This document shows, in pieces, positions 7,887-16,437 of a DNA stretch of 49,865 nucleotides; position 1 is the stretch's first letter, and every line of letters starts with the position of its first letter. A program made the position numbers and the translations under genes. The notes beneath the pieces were generated by a model. It made no database searches, was not told the DNA's origin, and was given only the letters and a program-made list of their open reading frames with translations. Source of the DNA: Candidatus Acetothermia bacterium (GTDB lineage Bacteria; Bipolaricaulota; Bipolaricaulia; RBG-16-55-9; DRXL01); NCBI GenBank assembly GCA_022683945.1, contig JAJHSH010000014.1, forward strand, positions 1-49,865, given 5' to 3'.

Positions 7887-8256
7887 CTACCTAACTTTGC
7901 GTTCGATCATCAACTCGAGAATCATCTTATACTGATTTGACTTGATCATGTCATCAAGAGCTGACAGCAGATTTCGGTAGCAGATGAAGCGGGTTATACC
8001 CTAAAATCAGCTGAATCCGCTACCCGAATCCGCTGTCAGCTCTACGCACTGCGCGCCGTCTGCAAAGCAAATTAGTATTAGCAGCTACTTCGAGGTTCTC
8101 TAAGGCTTCCTCAACGGTATAGCCCCAGGTGCGGCAGCCTTGGAGAGCGGGGATATAGGCGTGATATGCCGTGTGACCATCGGCAAACTGATCTGGCTCG
8201 ATCACTGCCTTAAAGGTGTATGATCTGATCTGGGGTTTTACTTTCGACGTGGCCAT
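7887..8256 (-). pseudogene. hicB-like antitoxin gene interrupted by a MITE
   Basis: The N-terminal 59 codons encode a HicB-type domain, with IRSYTFKAVIEPDQ, YIPALQGCRTWGY and TVEEALENLEVAA. Reading then enters the MITE at 7930-8077. If the element and one TTA copy are removed, the frame continues as KMILELMIERKVR and stops at 7887-7889, giving a plausible 72-residue protein. HicB antitoxins block the HicA mRNA interferase; no hicA is recognisable on either side. I prefer the ATG at 8256 over an upstream TTG. With the MITE in place the protein gains an unrelated tail of about 20 residues. Confidence 0.8.
7930..8077 (-). mobile_element. 148-bp MITE, copy 2 (inside hicB)
   Basis: This is the same element as at 4208-4355, in inverted orientation. 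The ends are TACTGATTTG and CAAATTAGTA, and TTA is duplicated at 7927-7929 and 8078-8080. It splits a hicB-like gene, and the duplication allows the original frame to be rebuilt exactly. Confidence 0.9.
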
Positions 8257-8429
8257 AGAATTATTGTCGCATACTACGCGATGCAAGTCAAGGGCAATTA
8301 GTCAATGAGAGTGGCAAGTTCAGGGCCTTGTCGCGCTTGCCGGTGACCTTGCTCAAGAACTGCTTCAACTCGTCTTGGTCAGGTGGTGGATGGTTTCGGT
8401 GTTCATGGTTGCTTTTCCATATTCCATAG

Positions 8430-9098
8430 CTAAGGTTGTATGATTACGAATTGCAATTCCTCTAAAAAGGCTTCGTAGTATCTGAGGTAAATCTCTCCCC
8501 AACGCTGATCGCCACCGTGTTGCTGTACTGATGGGTCCCGATGAATAACATTGTTTCTGATTACTCTCAAATGGTTCAAGATCAAAGCTGGATCACGGAT
8601 AAAGAACTGACTGCTGGTACATGAGCGGAGAATCTCTTCCAAACGAGAGACTTTTATGCTCTCTCCAGGTTGCCAGTTCGGGATTCTAGCGAACGCGCCG
8701 ACCAGGCATTGATTAAAATTAGGAGCATAAATGCCGGCTCTCGCATGGTGGAGAAGCAGTTCCGGAGCTATTTCCTCTATGAACACGTGATACGTAGTGA
8801 CGATGTAATGATAGGCATTGAGAAAACTTGAATTGACCCCCCCTAGGGTGCTACTGATTGCATTCCACCTTGCATCTGGAATGGTGTTGGGTCTGCGTAC
8901 CTGCCAATTTGTGTGTGCTCCAAAAAGGTATTCACCTAGAACTCCTGCGCTTGATCTAATTTCTATTTTGAGGCGATGCGGTGGAACACGTTCCAAAGAT
9001 CTGGGGTTATTGATGAATTCTTTCTCGAAGTGTTCTGGATTATTCAAGAGATCTCCAAGCGTCGCCTTGTGCTGTAGAAAATTGGCAGCTGGAGTCAT
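8430..9098 (-). CDS. uncharacterised protein with a HEPN-like RNNVIH motif
   Basis: I do not recognise this 222-residue protein as a whole. It looks soluble and mostly helical. Near residue 190 it has RVIRNNVIHRDP, which contains R-x4-H, the catalytic signature of HEPN ribonucleases. Many HEPN proteins serve as toxins or in phage defence. An AAGGTG-type ribosome-binding site precedes the ATG at 9098. It lies between toxin-antitoxin remnants and a restriction-modification pair, which fits a defence role. It has no obvious antitoxin partner. The HEPN assignment rests on the motif and the helical character only. Confidence 0.55.
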   Translation of the reverse strand: MTPAANFLQHKATLGDLLNNPEHFEKEFINNPRSLERVPPHRLKIEIRSSAGVLGEYLFGAHTNWQVRRPNTIPDARWNAISSTLGGVNSSFLNAYHYIVTTYHVFIEEIAPELLLHHARAGIYAPNFNQCLVGAFARIPNWQPGESIKVSRLEEILRSCTSSQFFIRDPALILNHLRVIRNNVIHRDPSVQQHGGDQRWGEIYLRYYEAFLEELQFVIIQP

Positions 9099-9255
9099 TC
9101 TTTCACCTTCTTAGGAGCATGAGCCATTAGTCCTTTATACCCTTCTGAGCAGAAGATTACCACAAGAAGAGAAAAAAGACAACAAAAATCCAAGCATAGC
9201 TTCAAGCGAATTTCTACCCAGGTGAGCCATTGACGATAAGTTGAGATATAGCATG

Positions 9256-10383
9256 TCACTCCGCAACCCTTTCCGTCCGGCGGTAGTGAATCTCTCTCTC
9301 CTTCTGGTAGTCCAGCACCGCTCTATAGCATCTCTCCTCAGCACCAACGTACTCCGGCGGGATAATGCCCTTCTGAGTGAAAAGACCCTCGAGCACGAGC
9401 AGCGCGACCGCCGTGCACGTGTAGCCCGTCGTGCGCGCCATCGAAGATGTTTTCGTCTTTTGATCGAAGCGATCTAAAAGCTCGTAGACGTACTCTTTGC
9501 GCTGGCCGTCTTCGACCCCTTGCATGATAACCCGCATGACCGTGAACTCCGGCTCGTCGGGTTCCAGCTGCCATTTGGGGAAGAGCAACCGTGTTGTTAC
9601 ATCAAGCGGGCTGACCTCCGTCCCGTTCATATCTATCGGCTCTTTGCTGAAAAAGCCGGTCTCGCGCAGAACTTTAATATACTCGATATGCCCCGGATAG
9701 CGCAGGGTCTTCTCGCGCATGTTGGGAATTTTCATAGTTCTCAGCAGCGATCTGAGCCCGTCGGTATTGAACGCTTCTAGGGTGCCGATCTCGTCGAACT
9801 CCATGTATTCTGAATCGGAGAGCGCCTCGCGCGTGATCAGTCTCCCGTTTTCGACGAAGCGCGCCGGGCGCGTGTATTCTTCAATGACATCTATAGGCGA
9901 GAAGGGCGCTTTGTACTGATAGGGCCAACTTCGCTTGACGGGCAGTCCCCCCACCAGACACTCATAGCTTTCGACTTTCATCCGAGCGTTGTGATACCCC
10001 AAGAGCATATTGCACATGCCAGGGGCGACGCCGCAGTCAATGACCGCCGTGACGCCCTTTTGCTGAGCGAGCGCATCGAGCTGAAATGGCTCTTCGGGGA
10101 AGAACGAAATATCTACGATATTTTTTTCACACTCGATCACGGTCTTTAGAGTCTGAAATCCCAAGAAGCCCGGCACAGCCCCGATCACCAGATCGGAGTC
10201 CAAGATGAGCTCTCGGATCGTATCTGGGCGAGAGAGATCAATCGTGACCGTGATGACGTTCGCCGGTAGACGCGCCAACGCTTGCCGATCTATGTCGGCA
10301 GCGGTTACGTCATAGCGCTGCGCTAAATCTATAGCTATAGCTCGGCCCACCATGCCCGCACCGAGAACGATGACCTTCTTCAT
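9256..10383 (-). CDS. saccharopine-dehydrogenase-family oxidoreductase (lysine 6-dehydrogenase-like)
   Basis: A 375-residue NAD(P)-dependent enzyme. The N-terminal Rossmann motif VIVLGAGMVGRAIA is followed by the family segment DCGVAPGMCNMLLGY near residue 125, VGGLPVKR, and LEAFNTDGLRSLL. The length and motif order are close to what I recall of lysine 6-dehydrogenase, which oxidises the epsilon-amino group of lysine; saccharopine-type reactions are possible. Neighbours give no pathway clue: a HEPN-like gene lies downstream and restriction genes upstream. It is probably a stand-alone transcription unit. Confidence 0.8.
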   Translation of the reverse strand: MKKVIVLGAGMVGRAIAIDLAQRYDVTAADIDRQALARLPANVITVTIDLSRPDTIRELILDSDLVIGAVPGFLGFQTLKTVIECEKNIVDISFFPEEPFQLDALAQQKGVTAVIDCGVAPGMCNMLLGYHNARMKVESYECLVGGLPVKRSWPYQYKAPFSPIDVIEEYTRPARFVENGRLITREALSDSEYMEFDEIGTLEAFNTDGLRSLLRTMKIPNMREKTLRYPGHIEYIKVLRETGFFSKEPIDMNGTEVSPLDVTTRLLFPKWQLEPDEPEFTVMRVIMQGVEDGQRKEYVYELLDRFDQKTKTSSMARTTGYTCTAVALLVLEGLFTQKGIIPPEYVGAEERCYRAVLDYQKEREIHYRRTERVAE

Positions 10384-10419
10384 GAGAGCACTCCCGTACT
10401 TCTAGCGAATTCTATGCAC

Positions 10420-11379
10420 TTAGAGTGAGCAGAACCAACGAGAAATTGACGCAATCTGATGTGGCTCATTCAAATTAGCGGCGTTGCTGAGCAGGCCCTC
10501 CTTCAGTTGGCTCCACATCTCGTTTGCCATCTTCTTCTCAATGGCAGCACCGATGAAAAAAGTGTGTGGCGAATGTTTCGCTTTAGAAAACGCTTCACGG
10601 ATACGGTCCAGGGCGGCTCGTGCAGTTTTCCAATGCTCATCTGCACCTGCAGGGTCTATACCGCCCTTGAGTTCGCCAAGCGCAATATATGACTTGGTCG
10701 CTTTGTACTTCGTGGCTTCCAAATCCTCGGGACTGATATTGAACAAACACATATCCACGTTGTTCTTTACCAAAGGCACAGTCAGATTGTAAATCAAGGT
10801 ACGGCTCTTGCCTTGGGTTTGCCAGCTTAACCCGCGCAAAGATAGTTCTATTTCCGAGTCCTCCTCGGTCATGTCAGCCCATCTCTTGGTCTTTGCATGT
10901 TGCCATTTGTATTTAACACCGGCGATCCTCAGCGCTGAGATAATGGATCTGGTGAGTTTTCTTTGCGCTAACGCGCCGCCGAGGTTCCGCATGGAGCCAC
11001 CTAACGTATCACCGCGAGTGAGCAGAAACCGAAACACTAACTCTTCAACAAATTTGGCTCCTGCCGGCTCCAGAAAATTCTTGATCAGGCCGTTTATGGC
11101 TTCTTTCTTGTCTTCTGGCAATAAATGAGCGAGAGATTTGTCAGATAGCCCCGCTGCCGTGAGAAGCCCCGACTCTATGCCACTGATAGTGAGCAAGTCA
11201 GCAGGTGTTTTGGCTTTCAATGTGGCTTCTTGTAATGCTCTTGCTTCTGCCACGTGAGGAGTGGCGCGACGGTTTTTCTCCAGTGCAAGAGCAACAAAAC
11301 CCGCCCGTGTGGCTTCATATGTCGTTATAAGATCATTGGTAGATCGGAGATGATTTCGATAAGGGGGGCGCTTGGGCAT
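10420..11379 (-). CDS. type II restriction endonuclease, AvaI/BsoBI family
   Basis: The 319-residue protein resembles the BsoBI/AvaI endonucleases, which cut CYCGRG. Family-like stretches are [16 protein letters not shown] at the start, [39 protein letters not shown] and [20 protein letters not shown], then an acidic/basic core around [21 protein letters not shown] may be part of the metal site. The ATG at 11379 overlaps the methyltransferase stop as TAATG, so the pair is translationally coupled with the methylase first. An upstream GTG in the same frame is less likely. Specificity is inferred from the family, not proven. Confidence 0.8.
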   Translation of the reverse strand: MPKRPPYRNHLRSTNDLITTYEATRAGFVALALEKNRRATPHVAEARALQEATLKAKTPADLLTISGIESGLLTAAGLSDKSLAHLLPEDKKEAINGLIKNFLEPAGAKFVEELVFRFLLTRGDTLGGSMRNLGGALAQRKLTRSIISALRIAGVKYKWQHAKTKRWADMTEEDSEIELSLRGLSWQTQGKSRTLIYNLTVPLVKNNVDMCLFNISPEDLEATKYKATKSYIALGELKGGIDPAGADEHWKTARAALDRIREAFSKAKHSPHTFFIGAAIEKKMANEMWSQLKEGLLSNAANLNEPHQIASISRWFCSL

Positions 11380-12809
11380 TACAGTTTTCTCCAAACGTAC
11401 ACGCACTTCCGCAGGTGTTGGCGCCCATGTCGCCCCATCTGCTGGCTGCTGTTGCCTTTGCCGTCAGGCAAGACAAGAATGTTCTCTACTTGAAAGCCCA
11501 ATCTCTCAGCGATGTCGGAGAGTATCATATCCACGGAGATGCTTGCTCCCGCGTAGCGAACATTGTCGTTCACCATGAAGAGAGGCGCGTGAAACTTCAA
11601 GATGCGAGAAGACTCTGCGATGACGCAGGCCATTTCATAGAAGTACCCTCTGACCATACGGGGGATGCCGTTGTTGTTCAATGCGCCTTGCGCTTTCTGA
11701 TCGTCCAGGTATTCCAGAATGGTCTGTAACAATTTCTGCCCATCGGCAGCAGCAAGGGCTGCTGTCCAGCGCGGGTTGATTTTGAGCAAATCCTTGGCTC
11801 GGTTTTCCACGGTGCAACTGAGCATCTCCTGGCGCAGTCTCGCGATCTCTTGCTCATCTAAGCCGAGCAATGCCAGCTCGAGCGCGTATGTTCTGGTGTA
11901 GTCATAGCGGTTGCAGTAAGGCGGGGAGGTAACAATGGCGTCGTATGTATTATCAGGGAACTGAGGCAAAAGATGAAGAGATGAGCCCTCGTACAAGTGG
12001 ATTTCACCCTGTGATTTTTTTGTGGGGAATAGGCTCGACTGGTGTGCAGGCGAAAGATCGGAAACGATCTCGTTGATCTTCTCACTAATGGCTTGCTCGA
12101 ACCTGGGGATTTCACCTTTGTCGAAGGTCCTCTTGCCATGCCCGCGACCAGACCGGTAATCCCAGCGCAGATATTGTCCATCTTTGCGTGTAAAACTTAT
12201 AGATTCTAGAATGCAAAGCAAAGCAAAGCGTAATACGATCTGGACCCTAGTATTCTCTTGTTGGCATGCACCCAAGTATTTCTCAATGGCCTCTTTTGTT
12301 CTATCAGAATAAGCTCCTTGCGTGATTCGCAACTCCGGCAAAGGAACTCGTGTTTTAGATTGTTCCCAAACCCGTAGCGTTGACCAACGCTGTAGGGCTT
12401 CGAAATCTTCCGACGTAAACTCCCGGTCCAAAATTCGTTTTGTAGCGATGATCTGTTGGCCAATGGGCAACAATTCAATGCCATCTGCGTCTAATCCCAT
12501 CGCACTCGCCACAAACAGAGCTGTGCCGCTGCCCGCAAAGGGGTCTAAAATTCTGCCTCTGGCAATCCCATACTTGTGGAAGAGATACTCGACCAGCGCT
12601 GCCGAAAATGCTTCTTTGTACTTATACCAACGATATACTGATCTGGTCTTGTTGGCCTGAAAGCTGACAAGGGCACGAGTCAGCGAAGGTTGAAGGAGGT
12701 ACTTGTTCTGAAAATTCTGGGACAACTCACCGTCAAGGTGATCTATTTCGCCTAAAGCTATATCCTGTCTTCTTGTTGGAGCCTCAAAGACGCTGATTAG
12801 ATTTGGCAT
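11379..12809 (-). CDS. DNA methyltransferase of the AvaI/BsoBI-like R-M system
   Basis: A 476-residue adenosylmethionine-dependent DNA methyltransferase. Motif I is [13 protein letters not shown] near residue 88 and motif IV is [14 protein letters not shown] near 290. SPPY is typical of N4-cytosine or N6-adenine methylases, and enzymes of the AvaI type are N4-cytosine methylases. Motif I precedes motif IV, so the order is not that of the classical beta class. It is the first gene of the pair and overlaps the endonuclease start by one base (TAATG). It would protect host sites from the partner nuclease. Confidence 0.85.
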   Translation of the reverse strand: MPNLISVFEAPTRRQDIALGEIDHLDGELSQNFQNKYLLQPSLTRALVSFQANKTRSVYRWYKYKEAFSAALVEYLFHKYGIARGRILDPFAGSGTALFVASAMGLDADGIELLPIGQQIIATKRILDREFTSEDFEALQRWSTLRVWEQSKTRVPLPELRITQGAYSDRTKEAIEKYLGACQQENTRVQIVLRFALLCILESISFTRKDGQYLRWDYRSGRGHGKRTFDKGEIPRFEQAISEKINEIVSDLSPAHQSSLFPTKKSQGEIHLYEGSSLHLLPQFPDNTYDAIVTSPPYCNRYDYTRTYALELALLGLDEQEIARLRQEMLSCTVENRAKDLLKINPRWTAALAAADGQKLLQTILEYLDDQKAQGALNNNGIPRMVRGYFYEMACVIAESSRILKFHAPLFMVNDNVRYAGASISVDMILSDIAERLGFQVENILVLPDGKGNSSQQMGRHGRQHLRKCVYVWRKL

Positions 12810-12973
12810 TGCTCTACGCCTCGAGTACGAAGGAACTCAGATCAAGTATACAGTGCTCTCGGCGATGCGTCTAATCCCCAGTCTAGATAGTCCTGCGCCA
12901 GCTCTTTCGATTTCTCCGTTGCTTGGTCGACGGTCTTTTTGGAGCTCGGCTGAATGTTCCTCTAGCATCATCT

Positions 12974-13888
12974 TCACCCCAACTCCGTCCCCAATTTGAT
13001 CTTGTGACCGTTAACAAAATCTCGCCCGCTCATGCGCCGCTTGCCCGCCAGCTGGACTTCTCTCAGTTCGAGAGCATCATCGCCGCAGCGCACGATGGGG
13101 CCCTCAGGATCTATCACCCGACCCGACGCAAAGATCGAATCGCTGATGACGATACGGCTGGCATAGATCTTCAAGCGCTGGCCCCCAAAGAATGTGTATG
13201 CCCCCGGTGCGGGGTTGAGCCCGCGCACGAGATTGAAGATCTTTCGTGCCGGACAGCTCCAGTCTATCTGCCCCAAAGCCTCTTCGATTTTGGGAGCGAA
13301 GGTCGCTTGGGAGTGATCTTGCGGACGAGGCGTGAGCGTGCCCTTCTCCAAGCCCTCCAGCGTCTGCAAGACGATCTCCGGCCCGCGGTGCGCCAACTTC
13401 TCGTGGAGCGTCCCCGCCGTGTCCGAATCGCTGATTTCGACTTGCTCTTGCAGCAGAATATCGCCAGCGTCCATCTCTTTGCTCAACACAAAAGTCGTCA
13501 GCCCCGTCTCGGTCTCGCCGTTGATGATCGCCCACTGAATCGGGGCCGCGCCGCGATAGTGGGGCAGGAGCGAGGCGTGCAGATTGATACAGCCATAGCG
13601 CGGAATCGCGAGAAGTTTTTTCGAGAGAAACTGCCCGAACGCCACAACAACGATGACATCGGGACTGAGAGACTTTATGAACTCGACTTCACGATTGATC
13701 TTTTCGGGTTGATAGATAGAGAGCCCCAGTTTGCACGCGACGGTTTTGATAGGCGGCGGGGTGAGCTTCAAGCCCCGTCCCGCAGGACGATCCGGCTGGG
13801 TGAAGACGGCGAGTATCTCGTGTCGTTCGGCAAGCGCATGCAGCGCAGGAACTCCCAACGGCGCTGTCCCAACGAAGACTACCCTCAT
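12974..13888 (-). CDS. fmt: methionyl-tRNA formyltransferase
   Basis: A 304-residue enzyme that formylates initiator Met-tRNA using 10-formyl-tetrahydrofolate. The catalytic segment NLHASLLPHYRGAAPIQWAI near residue 106 holds the family Asn and His, and the conserved Asp follows in MDAGDIL near 144. Its C-terminal tRNA-binding domain is present but ends early with GHKIKLGTELG. It overlaps def by 4 bp, a common coupling because deformylase removes the group that Fmt adds. Confidence 0.95.
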   Translation of the reverse strand: MRVVFVGTAPLGVPALHALAERHEILAVFTQPDRPAGRGLKLTPPPIKTVACKLGLSIYQPEKINREVEFIKSLSPDVIVVVAFGQFLSKKLLAIPRYGCINLHASLLPHYRGAAPIQWAIINGETETGLTTFVLSKEMDAGDILLQEQVEISDSDTAGTLHEKLAHRGPEIVLQTLEGLEKGTLTPRPQDHSQATFAPKIEEALGQIDWSCPARKIFNLVRGLNPAPGAYTFFGGQRLKIYASRIVISDSIFASGRVIDPEGPIVRCGDDALELREVQLAGKRRMSGRDFVNGHKIKLGTELG

Positions 13889-14403
13889 AGAGAGATTTTC
13901 GCTTTGCTTTTACTATGAGCTTTCTTGAGGCGCTCGTACTCTTTCAGCAGCGTCAAGCGCTTGGCCTGACTGAGATAGTCAATAAAGAGCACGCCGTTTA
14001 GGTGGTCCATCTCGTGCTGGAGCACGCGCGCCACCAGCTCGTCTTTCTCCAACAGTATCTCTTGCCCGTCGAGATCGAGCGCGCGCACTCGGATCTGTCG
14101 CGGTCGCGCGACTTCGGCTTCTACTCCGGGGATGCTCAAGCATCCCTCGCCCAGAACGACGCGCTCTTCGCTGGCCCAAAGAATTTCTGGGTTAATAAGC
14201 ACATAGAAATCACTCTCAACATCGAGAGCAATAATGCGCTTGAGCACCCCTACTTGAGGCGCGGCCAAGCCGTAGCCCTTAGCCAAGATCATCGTCTCGA
14301 CGAGCGCGTCGGCGAATTTTCTCAGTTCATCATTGATCTGGGTAACGGGTTGCGCATGGCGGCGCAGTACGGCATCCGGGTAGAGGCGAATCTTGAGAGC
14401 CAT
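13885..14403 (-). CDS. def: peptide deformylase
   Basis: A 172-residue metalloenzyme that removes the formyl group from nascent proteins. All three family motifs are visible: GYGLAAPQVG near residue 43, EGCLSIPG near 90 with the metal-binding Cys, and QHEMDHLNG near 131 with the two His ligands and catalytic Glu. The Lys-rich C-terminus may extend along the ribosome. It is followed by fmt with a 4-bp overlap and lies 33 bp after the small membrane-protein gene. Confidence 0.96.
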   Translation of the reverse strand: MALKIRLYPDAVLRRHAQPVTQINDELRKFADALVETMILAKGYGLAAPQVGVLKRIIALDVESDFYVLINPEILWASEERVVLGEGCLSIPGVEAEVARPRQIRVRALDLDGQEILLEKDELVARVLQHEMDHLNGVLFIDYLSQAKRLTLLKEYERLKKAHSKSKAKISL

Positions 14404-14436
14404 GCGCTTATTATAAAGGAAGCGAGTGCTTTCTGG

Positions 14437-14823
14437 CTAGAGCGCACGAGTCTGATCGGACTGTTTGATGAACTCATGCGGGTCTTTGAGATAGCGCCGC
14501 AGTCGTCGCCAAGATTTTGCAAACGACGGAGAACGCAAACATCGTTGCATGACCCAGCTGTGCTGTAAGCGTCGCAAAGCCACGCGCTTGTGCGGAACGT
14601 CCAAAATGAGAAATGCCAACAAAAGAAAGACAAATCCGGGCATGACCGGCAAGATCGAGCCGATGATCCCCACGACTATGAGAATAGCCGCAAGCCCGTT
14701 GCGAATTCTCCGACGCCAAGGGACAGGCACCAGCCGCCACAGACGCTTGAGCATCAAGACGGACGCTACGAAAGAGAACGTAGCCAGCAGTCCTTGGAAG
14801 AGCGTCCAGAGAAAGTGCATCAT
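14437..14823 (-). CDS. small membrane protein, PGPGW/DUF454-like
   Basis: A 128-residue protein with an N-terminal hydrophobic segment, a basic stretch (RLVPVPWRRRIRNG) and a central hydrophobic hairpin. The hairpin reads AAILIVVGIIGSILPV and then PGFVFLLLAFLILDV. The LPVMPGFVFLLLAF pattern recalls small putative transmembrane families (PGPGW, DUF454). The C-terminal part is a basic helix, likely cytoplasmic. Function is unknown. It precedes def-fmt with a 33-bp spacer and may share their message. Confidence 0.65.
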   Translation of the reverse strand: MMHFLWTLFQGLLATFSFVASVLMLKRLWRLVPVPWRRRIRNGLAAILIVVGIIGSILPVMPGFVFLLLAFLILDVPHKRVALRRLQHSWVMQRCLRSPSFAKSWRRLRRYLKDPHEFIKQSDQTRAL

Positions 14824-14827
14824 AACT

Positions 14828-14940
14828 CTTCTGCCCGGTGGCTAAAGCCACGGGCTTGATGTACAAAGTCCCGTCGGGACTAGCCTGCGTAAGCAGGCTT
14901 TGTGTAGCGATCAGCCCGCCACTTCAGTGGCCGGGCTGCG
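14828..14940. repeat. REP-like hairpin array, copy 2, overlapping the end of ispG
   Basis: Successive hairpins are GTGGCTAAAGCCAC, GTCCCGTCGGGAC, GCCTGCGTAAGCAGGC and GCCCGCCACTTCAGTGGCCGGGC. The arrangement matches the array at 4157-4453. The last hairpin contains the stop codon of ispG, so it may also act as a transcript end. Confidence 0.75.
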
Positions 14941-16006
14941 AAGCTTGATACTCCACCACGACCTTGACCAGCTCGTCTACGAGCTGCTCTTCCGGCACGC
15001 GCTTATAGGGCTTCCCGTCAATATAGATCGTCCCGGACTTCTCGTGCCCCACCAGCCCGATATTCGAGTGCAGCGCTTCTCCCGGCCCGTTCACTACGCA
15101 CCCCATCAGAGATATTTTTATGGGCTTGTCTATGTTTTCTAAACGCTTCTGCGCTTCGGTCACGATCTTTTCCAGGTCTATCCCGATGCGCCCGCACGTC
15201 GGACAGGACGTGTACTGAATTCCTTTCCAGCGAATGTGCAGCGCCGCAAGAATATCATAAGCCACTTTCACTTCGCGCGCCGGGTCGCCGGTGAGCGAGA
15301 CGCGCAGTGTATCACCGAGGCCCTCTTCTAGGAGCGTCCCGATTCCCAGAGCCGAACGCGCGACTCCCGTGTCGCCCATCCCCGCTTCGGTGACCCCCAA
15401 GTGCAACGGATACTTCACGTGCTTGGCCATCTGACGATAGGACTCGATCATCACCCGCACGTCGGTAGATTTGAGCGAAATCACTATCTCTGAGAAATTG
15501 TTCTCTTCTAAAATCTCGATCTCGCGCAGCCCCGCTTCGACCATCGCCTCGGGAGTTGCCCCTTCGTATTTGATCAAGAGGTCTTTGGGCAGCGATCCTG
15601 AATTGACCCCGATTCGGATGGGGATGCCCCGATCTTTAGCAGCTTTCACGACCTGCTCGATCTTGGCGCGCTCGGTGATGTTCCCCGGATTCAGCCTCAG
15701 TTTATCTACCCCTTGTTCTATGGCTTTCAGCGCCAGACGATGATCGAAGTGAATATCGGCGACCAACGGAATCTGGATGCGCTTCTTGATCTCGGCGAGC
15801 TGATCGGCCGCGTCCATATTCAAAACCGCGACGCGCACGATCTCACAGCCGGCTTGCTCCAATCTGTGAATCTGTCTCACGGTCGCCTCGACGTCGCGCG
15901 TGTCGGTGGTGGTCATGGACTGCACGAGAATAGAGTTGTTCCCGCCCATCTTGAGCGGGCCAATACTCACTTCTTTAGAGAGTCTACGCTGAATGGGAAC
16001 GATCAT
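14924..16006 (-). CDS. ispG: 4-hydroxy-3-methylbut-2-en-1-yl diphosphate synthase
   Basis: IspG is the Fe-S enzyme for the penultimate step of the MEP isoprenoid pathway. The 360-residue protein has VQSMTTTDTRDVEAT at the start, the LRLNPGNI barrel segment, and LGVTEAGMGDTG. The 4Fe-4S ligands are SCPTCGR near residue 265 and the later MGCVVNGPGEA. It is the compact bacterial form without an extra domain. The last residues (ASQPGH) are read from a REP-like hairpin. Its start overlaps the stop of the upstream CBS gene by 4 bp, so it is the last gene of a pfkB-CBS-ispG operon. Confidence 0.96.
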   Translation of the reverse strand: MIVPIQRRLSKEVSIGPLKMGGNNSILVQSMTTTDTRDVEATVRQIHRLEQAGCEIVRVAVLNMDAADQLAEIKKRIQIPLVADIHFDHRLALKAIEQGVDKLRLNPGNITERAKIEQVVKAAKDRGIPIRIGVNSGSLPKDLLIKYEGATPEAMVEAGLREIEILEENNFSEIVISLKSTDVRVMIESYRQMAKHVKYPLHLGVTEAGMGDTGVARSALGIGTLLEEGLGDTLRVSLTGDPAREVKVAYDILAALHIRWKGIQYTSCPTCGRIGIDLEKIVTEAQKRLENIDKPIKISLMGCVVNGPGEALHSNIGLVGHEKSGTIYIDGKPYKRVPEEQLVDELVKVVVEYQASQPGH

Positions 16007-16437
16007 AGCAAATCTTTCAATAGATCAATGCGCCGCAGCATCCCCACTAAGATACCGTCCCGGTTGACCACAGGCAACGCTTTGAGATTTTTTCGAATGA
16101 GAAGATCTGCAGCGGTCAGATCGTCTTCATCCTCTTCGATCTTAATGGCGTCGCTCGTCATATAGAACTCGATGCGGTCGTTCTCGATCTCGCGCAACTT
16201 TTGCGAGAATCGGTTCATATCGGCAAAGAACGCCGTCCCATAGAGCAGCTCAAAATATCCGGGCATCGCTCCCTCAATAATATCACGTTCGGAGACGATC
16301 CCCAAGATCCGCCCCTCTTCATCCACGACGGGCACGCTGGTCAGCCCGCTCCGCTCGAAGAGCAAAATCAGTTCTTTCACGGTGATCCCCGGCTCGACCG
16401 CCGTCAGATCCCGCGTCATGATCTCTTTGACTTTCAC
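16003..16437 (-). CDS. CBS-domain pair protein
   Basis: A stand-alone 144-residue protein of two CBS domains. The first is seen in EIMTRDLTAVEPGITV and VPVVDEEGRILGIVSERDI, the second in ADLLIRKNLKALPVVNRDGILVGMLRRIDLL. Such pairs bind adenine nucleotides and act as small energy or ligand sensors. Between the domains is a charged linker with IKIEEDEDD. It overlaps pfkB upstream and ispG downstream by 4 bp each, so a regulatory link to one of them is possible but not shown. Confidence 0.88.
   Translation of the reverse strand: MKVKEIMTRDLTAVEPGITVKELILLFERSGLTSVPVVDEEGRILGIVSERDIIEGAMPGYFELLYGTAFFADMNRFSQKLREIENDRIEFYMTSDAIKIEEDEDDLTAADLLIRKNLKALPVVNRDGILVGMLRRIDLLKDLL

Noticed and set aside
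8290..8430. Possible small gene between the hicB remnant and the HEPN-like gene
   Set aside because: Frames such as the one starting at the ATG on the minus strand near 8408 stop after about 13 codons. Joining frames would need an assumed shift, with no recognisable protein.
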